Below are positions 57,435 through 64,000 of a DNA stretch of 64,000 bases, one piece after another. Location of the stretch: assembly GCA_013400115.1 (NCBI GenBank), contig VXBP01005599.1, positions 211,855 to 275,854 of the forward strand. Direction: 5' to 3'. This stretch comes from Rhinopomastus cyanomelas (lineage: Eukaryota > Chordata > Aves > Bucerotiformes > Rhinopomastidae). Made by a program: the position numbers and the translations under genes. Position 1 is the first letter of the stretch. Each line of letters opens with the position of its first letter. The notes beneath the pieces were generated by a model. That model was given only the letters and a program-made list of their open reading frames with translations. It ran no database searches and had not been told where the DNA came from.

Positions 57435-58903
57435 GGCTGAGAGTGACACTGCTCAGTAGAGTGTTTAGGAAGGCAGGCACTGGGATTTCACCTGTGCTCC
57501 TCAACTTCTCTGTCAGGTGCCCAGGAGCTTGTCTGGGGAAAGAAGAGCAAGAGAATGGGAGGGCTTGAAGTGGAGGGAAGAGCAATTGGAAAGATCATAA
57601 AACAAGAAAGCAGTGATTCCCCATCTGGCTGCTGAATCTCTCAGCACTGGGTTGCTTGAGAAGTTGAGAAGTACTGGCATTCAGAGGTGAGCCTGCTGCT
57701 CCTGAACACCACGGTGGGTGTGAGATAAAAACACAACTGTAAGGAGGGCTTACAAGCCTTAAACACACAGGAGAGTGTGTTTCAGGGACCCATTAGTGGC
57801 AGAAAACACAAAGGAAAAAGAACCAGATGGTGCCTTGTGCAGGCATTCCTCCTCTTGCTGCTAGAGCAAACCCAAGGTTGCCTTTCCCAGCCATTCCTGG
57901 TCTTCTGCTGAGCCTGCCAGAAGCCTCAGGTTTGGAGGCACAAGCAACTAATTTTCTCCTCCTCAGGTTTTGGACTAGTGCCCTGTGATCCCTGCTGCTC
58001 ATGTGCAGCCCTATCTTACTCCAGCCCCTTCACTGCAAATTCACCCACCACCAGCAGCATCCCTGGGCTCCCTGGAGCAGGGCAGGTGGGGAACAATCCC
58101 TGGGACACTTAAAGGGGACTCAGTCAGCTCCAGTCTGCCCAGCTCTGCCCCCTTCTCCCTAGAGGAGAGGACAAGGTTCTTCTGGTATCTGATTGATTCT
58201 AGCTTATTTTATACATTGACTGCAGTATGAGACAAATTGCTTTGCAGAAGAGCTGTTTTCTTCACTGACTAAGCAGAGACGCCTGGGTGACTCGCTCAGA
58301 CAAAAGAAACCACAGTGAATCCCACAGTGAGATCTTGTTTGCCCACAAACAGACGCTAACTAAGACAAAGCAGAGGAGAAGGGCAGCCAGTATTAAAGAA
58401 TAACAGAATTAACTGTAATGGGAGACAATTCCCAAGAGTCTTTTCAAAAGAGGTTTTTCACCAACACATGGGACAGGCGCTGGTGGTGTCTGGCATTGCC
58501 TGGGATACTTGAGCCAGGGGGAGGAGGGCATGAAGGGCTGAAATTTTGAAGACAGCAGCAGCCAAAGGCTCATACTGGAGCTGAGTTCCCTGGAAATTCA
58601 GTGGCAAACTGAGGGTTTTCATAGTTTGGTTGGGAGGAGGAGGTACAAGGAAACCAAGGTCTCTTGAGAATAACCTTGGGCATGTTTGAGAAGGTCCTAT
58701 TTCAGCCACCACACATCACTAAGGGTAATAAAAATGCTTTGTCCTACTGGCACCTTCCCTCTCATATGGGACCAGAGGCCTTAGGTGTCAGTATGGGTCA
58801 TTTACTGCTGGTACTCTGTGGGTAGAGTGTCTGGTACACTGTGAGGGAAGCCCAGCGGGAGCTGGGAAGTCACTGAGAACTGATGAGCCTGCTGGGTCTG
58901 CAG
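57435..58903. other. Unannotated 1.5-kb stretch
   Basis: No gene or repeat is recognised. Confidence 0.45.
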
Positions 58904-59385
58904 ATGAGAATCATGAACGGAAGGGACCTCCAGAGACCATCTAGTCCAACGTCCCTGCCAGAGCAGGATTCCCTAGAGCAGGTCACTTAGGGCTATGTCC
59001 AAGTGGGTTTGGAAAGTCTCCAGAGCAGGACACTCCACATCTTCTCTGGGCAGCTTGTGCCAGGGCTCACTCACCCTCACAGTGAAAAAGTTTTTTCCGT
59101 ATGTTTAAAATGAACCTTCTCTGCTCCAGTCTGTGCCTATTGCTTCTAGACCTATTTCTGGGCACCACCAAGAAGAGCCTGGTCCCATCCTCCTGACATC
59201 AACCTTTTAGATTTTAGTAAGAGTTGATGAGTCAGACAGAGCCTCTCAACCTCTCGTCATGAGGAAGATGCTCTGGCGCCCTGATGATCTCAGTGGCTCT
59301 GTGCTGAACTCTGCAGTAGCTCCCTTCCTTCTTGAGCTGGGGATCCCAGAACCAGACTCGGTATCCCAGATGAAGAGGGTCTTCA
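58904..59385 (-). mobile_element. CR1 LINE fragment, inverted
   Basis: Minus-strand CR1 beginning in the 3' UTR ('aacggaagggacctccagag', 'ccatctagtccaacg') and running through the inverted ORF2 C-terminus ('gagcctggtcccatcctcct', then 'ctggggatcccagaacc') to about 59385. Frame broken. Confidence 0.92.
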
Positions 59386-59929
59386 AGCATCTATGCCACA
59401 GTAGGCCTGTGAACCTTCCAATCACTCTTCAGTGCTGAATTTAATCTTGTATGGAGTTTGAAATCTGGTTTGGCGTGTCCAGAGGTGGTTGCCCAGCCAG
59501 ACTCCACCTTGCCTGGGCATGCTGGACTTGTTGCCAGCCCTGGGGCTGGTTGTGAGGCTGGACCCTGAAGGACTGTAGGGACCCCAAGGAACACAGAAAG
59601 TACTGTGCTGCTGGTGGGCTGAGCTGTGCTATCAGGAGCATGAAGGGCAGGAAGAAAGGAGAAAAGACCTGGCTGGCTTGGAACAATAAAAAGCCTTTTT
59701 GAGACTCTGCAGTAGCCTCTGTCACTGTGCTGGCAGTGCCTCCAAGTTTATGGAGACGTCTTTCTCTTCTCAGAGAGGAGCTCCATGTTGATACTGCAAA
59801 CGCAGCAGCCCCAGGCACTTGTTGACTAATTGCTGTGCATGGCTGAGCCCTCTGGGGATTCAGCAAGCAGGACGATTGAAGATGAAGAAGGCTGGCATTT
59901 CACTGAAGCCATTAGAGAGTTCCTTGGGG
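59386..59929. other. Unannotated 0.5-kb stretch
   Basis: No gene is recognised. A minus frame of 141 codons (59441-59866) has no domain. Confidence 0.4.
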
Positions 59930-60140
59930 AACTGGAGGGTAGACAAAGTGAGAGGCAAGGGGAGGGAGGGCGAGGCAGCAGGAGAGGAGGGGAGCAAAGA
60001 GACGAGATGAAAGTGAAGAGAAGTGTGGGGAAAGCAGGATGGAAACAGAGTGAAAGCATCTGAAAGGAAGCAAAAACAAAAAAGAGAGAAGGGAAAAGGG
60101 AGTGTGGGTAAGGGAGCAGGGGGGATGTGATAGAGGAAGG
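59930..60140. repeat. Polypurine tract
   Basis: The plus strand is strongly G/A-rich over about 200 bases (runs such as gggagggagggcgaggcag and agagagaagggaaaaggg). It is followed 260-500 bases later by a polypyrimidine tract, so opposite strands could pair or form triplex-type structure. Confidence 0.75.
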
Positions 60141-60399
60141 ATGGCCCCATGTCAGAGGTTGGGGAAAAACAACTTGGTGTTTACCAGAAGAGCAGCACAA
60201 AGCCCTTTCCCCTGGGTGTGCTGTGCTGGGGCCCTGCCACTGCCCACATCATCCCTACTCTTCACCCTGACCTTTGTGCCACCTCTCCAGTCACTCTTAT
60301 TCCCACAGTTCCCCACTCTGCAGCCATCTCCCTCCTCTGGTCCTGGGCAGCAGCATCAGGCAGTTTTTCAGTCTGGAAGATTGTTATTTTAATTCCTGA
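60141..60399. other. Spacer between polypurine and polypyrimidine tracts
   Basis: Nothing else is recognised. Confidence 0.4.
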
Positions 60400-60640
60400 C
60401 AACAGTGAGAGCAGAGCAGCACTCACTCTTCCTCACCCAGTCTTTATTTTCCACTTCTCCCCTCTTTTCCCCCTTCTCTCTATGTTTTCCGTTCTAAAAA
60501 TTATCCTTCTTTGTCTTTAGTTTTTCTCTCTTCCCCTTTCTTTCATCTTTCCTGCCTTCTTTCCTTCTTTCTCTCTCTCTCTCTCCCTTTTTGGACTCCT
60601 AAGCTCTTCTCCATCCTCCACTTCCCTCTCCCCAGCAGAG
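60400..60640. repeat. Polypyrimidine tract with (CT)n core
   Basis: The plus strand is C/T-rich, with a (CT)n core around 60566-60588 and many tttctt and cctt words. It is the complementary counterpart of the upstream purine tract. Confidence 0.8.
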
Positions 60641-61453
60641 GGAAGGGGGTGTCTCCTGGCAGAGCATGGGAAGGGACTGACCTGCAGTGGGACTCAGCTC
60701 ATCACAGAAAGCTCTGCTCTGAGGAACTTCCAATTTGAAATGCTTGGCTTGTTTTCTTTGAAGGTAATTTCTGGTTAAGAAAAAATAAACCAACCCTTTT
60801 CTATACTTTTTTTTCTTTATCTTGGGAGCAGATTGTTGTTTCTGTCAAGCGTTCTGTTCTGTAGATGGAAGGAACTAACAACTGTGTATAACAAATCTGC
60901 GCTCTCTGTTCCTTCCCCTTTTTCCCCATGGAGAGAAAGAGGACAACCAATGAAAACAACTCGTGGCTGAGAGTGGAGCATTTTCATACATTACTGTTAA
61001 GAAAGTGATTTTTTTGATTGTGGTCACAGAGCAAAAGAATGAAAAAGTCTACACTTTCGATGAACTCTGCTTGTGCTCTGAATAGACAAGGTGACACCAT
61101 AAAATCCATCAAGAAAAAGAACCCTGTAACCCTTCTGCTTAAATTTTAGGGGGCAGCCATTCCTGTATTAGGTGTGCTGGGTGCAGGGGAATCACTTCTC
61201 AAAGCATGTACCTTGCACAGCAGTGATATGCAGGCTATACAGATCATACTATCATTATTTTCCACATTAAAAGTGAGTACGTTCTAATAACTCCCTGAAT
61301 TCATTCCCATAGTCTCTTCACCTTGTATGTGACTGATTAATTGAGTTGGGGGTCTTTTGGTTGAACTCTGAAGTTTTTACCTCCATAAATGTAGAAGAGT
61401 TCTGATTCTTAAACTGCTGAATTCTACTGTTCTTGCAAAATAAATATAAATTT
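60641..61453. other. Unannotated 0.8-kb stretch
   Basis: No gene or repeat is recognised. Confidence 0.45.
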
Positions 61454-61654
61454 ATGAAGAAACTCCTCCCCCTCCCTGTGAGGGTGCTGAGCCACTGGAA
61501 CCGGCTGCCCAGGGAGGTTGTGGCTGCCCCATCCTTGGAAGTGTTCAAGGCCAGGCTGGATGGGGCTCTTGGCAACCTGATCTAGTGAGAGGTGTCTTGG
61601 TACTGGGTGAGCTCTGAGCTCCTTTCCAACCTAAACCCGTCAGTGATTCTATGC
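61454..61654 (+). mobile_element. CR1 LINE 3' fragment (local group F)
   Basis: Forward CR1 ('actggaaccggctgcccagg', 'gtgttcaaggccaggctgga', 'ggcaacctgatctagtg') ending in a single attctatg unit. Severely 5'-truncated. Confidence 0.92.
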
Positions 61655-61733
61655 AGCCTCTGTGAAGCTGCCCCTTGTTACCTGCACCAATGGAATGTAG
61701 CTGCTACTTTCAAGGACTGCTAATCTTCAGCAC
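61655..61733. other. Short spacer between tail-to-tail CR1 copies
   Basis: About 80 bases of non-repeat sequence separate the forward copy's tail from the inverted copy's tail. Confidence 0.5.
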
Positions 61734-62213
61734 ACAGTATCACAGTAATGATAAGGTTGGAAAAGATCTTAAAGATCATCCAGTCCAACCTAAATCCAAA
61801 TAAACCCAGTAATCCTAACATCTAACATCCAGATCATGCCACTCAGCACCTCATCCAGCCTAACCTTGAACACCTCCAGGGACGGTGACTCAACCACCTC
61901 TGTGGGCAGCCCATTCCAAAACTGGATCACTCTTTTAGTGAAAACTTTTTTCCTAATGGCAAGTCTAAACCTCCCTTGATGGAGCTTAAGACTATGACCT
62001 CTTGTCTTGCCTCCAGTGGCCAGGGAGAAAAGACCAACCCCTGTCTGACTACAACCACCTTTCAGATAGTTATAGACAGCGATAAGGTCACCCCTGAGCC
62101 TCCTCTTTTCCAGACTAAACAAACCCAGCTCCCTCAGCCTCTCCTCCTAGGGCTTATCTTCTAGCCCCTTAACCAATCAAGTTGCCCTTCTCTGGACTCA
62201 TTCCAGCACACAC
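61734..62213 (-). mobile_element. CR1 LINE fragment, inverted (separate subfamily)
   Basis: Minus-strand CR1 from the 3' UTR ('ataaggttggaaaagatctt', 'catccagtccaacctaaatc') through the ORF2 C-terminus. Minus translation of 61790-62122 is open for about 110 codons and carries S-L-E-K-R-R-L-R-G-D-L-I, Y-N-Y-L-K-G-G, R-L-A-I-R-K and E-V-V-E-S-P-S-L-E-V. It lies tail-to-tail with the copy at 61454. Confidence 0.94.
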
Positions 62214-62329
62214 TAGTTTACAGGGTTTCAGCTACCACTCAGTGCTTTTCCATGAAAAACAGCATTTTTCTCTGTTTGTCTATTCAATTTTACACAATTC
62301 TATATCCCAAACGCTGTTTTATCAACGTT
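62214..62329. other. Short spacer before the near-complete CR1
   Basis: AT-rich with no clear repeat identity. The exact 5' boundary of the next CR1 is uncertain. Confidence 0.4.
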
Positions 62330-62379
62330 TTAGCGTGATCTGGGGGTTCCCTGACCAGGAAAGCTAGTTGGAAGCAGCG

Positions 62380-62561
62380 AGCAAGCCGCTGGGGTTGAAC
62401 ACGCTCGCGGGGGAAGACGGGCAAGCACCGCAGGTGGTGCGGAGCTGGAGCCTTTGAGGGAGGCAAAACTGGAAGTCGTGCTCAGACCGCAGGCAGCAGC
62501 GAGAGCACCAGCTGCTTTAGCTGCTTTAGCTGTTTTAGTCGCCAGGGAGGGGGGAATAAAA
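62380..62561 (+). promoter_or_regulatory. CpG-rich CR1 5' UTR (probable internal promoter)
   Basis: About 180 bases are clearly richer in CpG than the flanks (acgctcgcggg, gaagacggg, gtgcggagc). They contain three near-repeats of the word gctgctttagct around 62510-62540 and end just before the ORF1 ATG. LINE 5' UTRs normally hold the promoter. No TATA box is evident. Confidence 0.5.
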
Positions 62562-63455
62562 ATGGTAACAACGCGGCAGCAAAGGAAGACCAGGCTTCAG
62601 TCACAACTGCACATGGAGGTGGGAAACCAAACAGAGGTCCCCCAACAAGATGAGGTTGTGCAGGTAATAGGCTCTCAAGAATGCAGAGTTTTTTCTCATC
62701 TTCTTGGCTGCGTACGGTGCAAGCAGGTAGATTATCTGCTTGACCAGGTGACACAATTGCAAGATGAGGTTGAAGGGCTGCAAGCCGAACTAGAAAGACT
62801 CAGGAGAACTAGAGAGGCTGAAATAGATGAAGACAGATGGAGCCAGGCTCAGCAGTCTGGACAATGGCTAAATAAGAGCCACATTCAGGAGGGGCCTGTA
62901 TCCTATAGTTCTCAGGTGGAGGACAGAAGCCCAAGTAGAATGGGTGAGTGGAGCCACGTGCAGGGCCATGGCAGAAGGTGGGTACCACCCTTGCCTGGCA
63001 CACCTCCCCAGTTGCCACTAAGTAATAGGTATAAGCCCCTATTGGAAGACAGGCAATCTGATAATGATATAGAGGATAAAGAACCCAGACTGAAGGTCCT
63101 CTCAAAGTCAGATAAAACCGGGAAGGATTCTAGTACTATGACGACCTCCTCTACAAAGAAGAGAAGGGACCCAGTTATTGGAGACTCGCTCCTGAAAGGG
63201 ACTGAGGGCCCAATGTACAGAGCTGAGCCCCATCATAGGGAAGTCTGCAGTTTACCAGGAGCCCAAATCAGGGACATCGCTGGGTTTTTCCCTAACCTGG
63301 TGAGATCAGCTGACTATAACCCACTGCTGGTCATCCAGACAAGGGGGGAGGAAGCTGTATTCCATAGCCTGAGGGGAATGAAGAAAGACCTTAATACCTT
63401 AGATATGGGAGGAGTTTATCTCAGAGGGGAAAAAAGGTTCTGGGGCAGGAGCTGA
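62562..63455 (+). CDS. CR1 ORF1 protein with damaged esterase-like domain
   Basis: The product would be the CR1 ORF1 protein, an RNA-associated partner of ORF2 in retrotransposition (role inferred from LINE biology). I start at the ATG at 62562, which has A at -3 and G at +4; the frame is open further upstream but without an ATG. The 297 residues hold C41, C50 and C53 (a C-x2-C pair plus one Cys, zinc-finger-like), a probable coiled coil at about 56-90 (V-T-Q-L-Q-D-E-V then L-Q-A-E-L-E-R-L), a polar low-complexity middle (100-200), and G-D-S-L-L-K-G-T-E-G at 207-216, the SGNH-esterase block I seen in CR1 ORF1. After L-P-G-A-Q-I-R-D-I (231-239) the frame jumps from about residue 284 (L-D-M-G-G) to V-Y-L-R-G-E-K-R-F, so the middle of the esterase is deleted and the D-G-x-H-L catalytic box reads G-G-V-Y-L. 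The catalytic His and Asp are thus missing. It is followed by the ORF2 endonuclease about 160 bases downstream. Confidence 0.75.
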   Translation: MVTTRQQRKTRLQSQLHMEVGNQTEVPQQDEVVQVIGSQECRVFSHLLGCVRCKQVDYLLDQVTQLQDEVEGLQAELERLRRTREAEIDEDRWSQAQQSGQWLNKSHIQEGPVSYSSQVEDRSPSRMGEWSHVQGHGRRWVPPLPGTPPQLPLSNRYKPLLEDRQSDNDIEDKEPRLKVLSKSDKTGKDSSTMTTSSTKKRRDPVIGDSLLKGTEGPMYRAEPHHREVCSLPGAQIRDIAGFFPNLVRSADYNPLLVIQTRGEEAVFHSLRGMKKDLNTLDMGGVYLRGEKRFWGRS

Positions 63456-63617
63456 CAGGGCTCATTCAGAGGACTTTAAACTAGATTTGATGGGGGGTGG
63501 GATAGATGATGTGCGAGCACCAGTGGGGCAGAGCTCTGGTCTTAAGGGATGTGATACTGTGAAAAACACGTGACCTCTCGCTGTCCTAGGGTGAAATCGG
63601 AGCGCTCAGCTCATTCC

Positions 63618-64000
63618 CTGAAATGCCTGTACACCAATGCACGCAGCATGGAGAAGTTAGAAATCTGTGTCCAGTCAGGCGATTATGATTTGGTAGCAGT
63701 TATGGAGACCTGGTGGGACAGCTGAAATGACTGGAATGTGGTCATGGATGGCTATGTCCTTTTCAGAAGGGACAGGTCAGCNATGTCCTTTTTAGAAGGG
63801 ACAGGTCAGCAAGGTGGGGTGGAGGAGTTGCTCTCTATGTGAGAGAGCAGCTGGAATGTACAGAGTTCTGTCCAACGGCAGCAGAAGAGAGAGTTGGGAG
63901 TTTGTGGGTGCGGATTAAGGGGCAGGCGGGCATGGGTGACACTTTTGTGGGTGTCTATTATAGGTCACCAGGTCAGAATGAGGAAGTTGATGAGGTCTTC
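63618..64000 (+). pseudogene. CR1 ORF2 endonuclease domain, 5' part, with stop
   Basis: The frame opens L-K-C-L-Y-T-N-A-R-S-M, the start of the APE-type endonuclease with its conserved Asn, followed by a short deletion and then M-E-T-W-W, which holds the catalytic Glu. A TGA at 63723-63725 follows W-W-D-S, so the protein would be cut short. Downstream (63754-64000) the frame continues, with a gap base, to A-L-Y-V-R-E-Q-L-E and S-L-W-V-R-I-K-G-Q, then G-V-Y-Y-R at the window edge. The N at 63782 sits between duplicated 28-base segments and disturbs the frame. RT and later domains are off the window. Confidence 0.85.
63754..63810. repeat. 28-bp duplication flanking an N (assembly artefact)
   Basis: Bases 63754-63781 and 63783-63810 are 28-base copies that differ at one position (c versus t). 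They flank one N at 63782. This is the typical result of joining two contig ends whose overlap was not merged, leaving the overlap written twice. Confidence 0.9.

Larger units (their letters stand above)
62330..64000 (+). mobile_element. Near-complete CR1 LINE, 5' half, running off the window
   Basis: This forward CR1 is the only copy here that reaches a 5' UTR. It has a CpG-rich leader (about 62380-62560), ORF1 (62562-63455), a junction segment, and the start of the ORF2 endonuclease (63618 onward). The RT and 3' end would lie beyond 64000. Stops and an ORF1 deletion show it is not an active element. The leader would be expected to hold the internal promoter of CR1, as in other LINEs; this is inference. 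Confidence 0.9.

Noticed and set aside
62454..62561. Upstream extension of CR1 ORF1 by 36 codons
   Set aside because: The extension would begin at TTG. The first ATG, in good context, is at 62562, and the upstream part is Ala-rich translation of the CpG-rich leader.
1..64000. CRISPR array, bacterial operon or other prokaryotic system
   Set aside because: The repeats are CR1 and simple repeats, there are no evenly spaced repeat-spacer units, and the coding density is far too low.

Overview
This window looks like bird nuclear DNA. The basis is the very large number of CR1 (chicken repeat 1) LINE retrotransposon copies. They show the avian CR1 3' end: a 'gactagatgatct' block, a 'ccttccaa' block, then a tail of 8-base units such as attctgtg or attctatg. 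A minus-strand relic of a bird-type endogenous-retrovirus LTR adds support. I count about 30 CR1 pieces covering roughly 14-15 kb (about 22-23% of the window) on both strands. That is far above the 4-10% usual for birds and would fit woodpeckers and their relatives (Piciformes), but that placement is inference.

I can support no host protein-coding gene, tRNA, rRNA or CRISPR array. The open frames outside CR1 are short, lack recognisable domains and look like chance frames. The window is best read as intergenic or deep intronic DNA. The only convincing coding sequences belong to CR1: an ORF1 (62562-63455) with a start codon, Cys cluster, coiled coil and a damaged SGNH-esterase-like block; the start of an ORF2 endonuclease (63618 onward, with a stop); and several broken reverse-transcriptase and ORF2 C-terminal pieces.

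Layout. 1-1.3 kb: plain sequence, an AT-rich microsatellite and one CR1 tail. 1.3-7.6 kb: mostly unannotated, with an old LINE trace and a short CR1 tail. 7.6-15.2 kb: dense CR1, including an inverted pair, an RT fragment carrying a 24-base CR1-tail insert, an ORF1 relic and a 1.2-kb ORF2 relic. 15.2-19.9 kb: plain sequence, then an LTR fragment, a 53-bp tandem duplication and a minus-strand CR1. 19.9-33.1 kb: a 13-kb CR1-free interval holding a CpG-dense patch and some AT-rich, possibly conserved stretches. 33.1-42.3 kb: sparse, with one tail-to-tail CR1 pair and a G19 run. 42.3-64 kb: very dense CR1, including a hAT-like DNA transposon fragment inside a CR1, a CR1 nested in another CR1, a polypurine/polypyrimidine pair and the 5' part of a near-complete CR1 that runs off the right edge.

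Three single N characters (973, 14286, 63782) all lie in repeats. The last sits between two 28-base near-identical copies and is almost certainly a gap-joining artefact. I did not find a new biological system. The most informative features are the CR1 insertion history, the hAT-like fragment and the local assembly faults.
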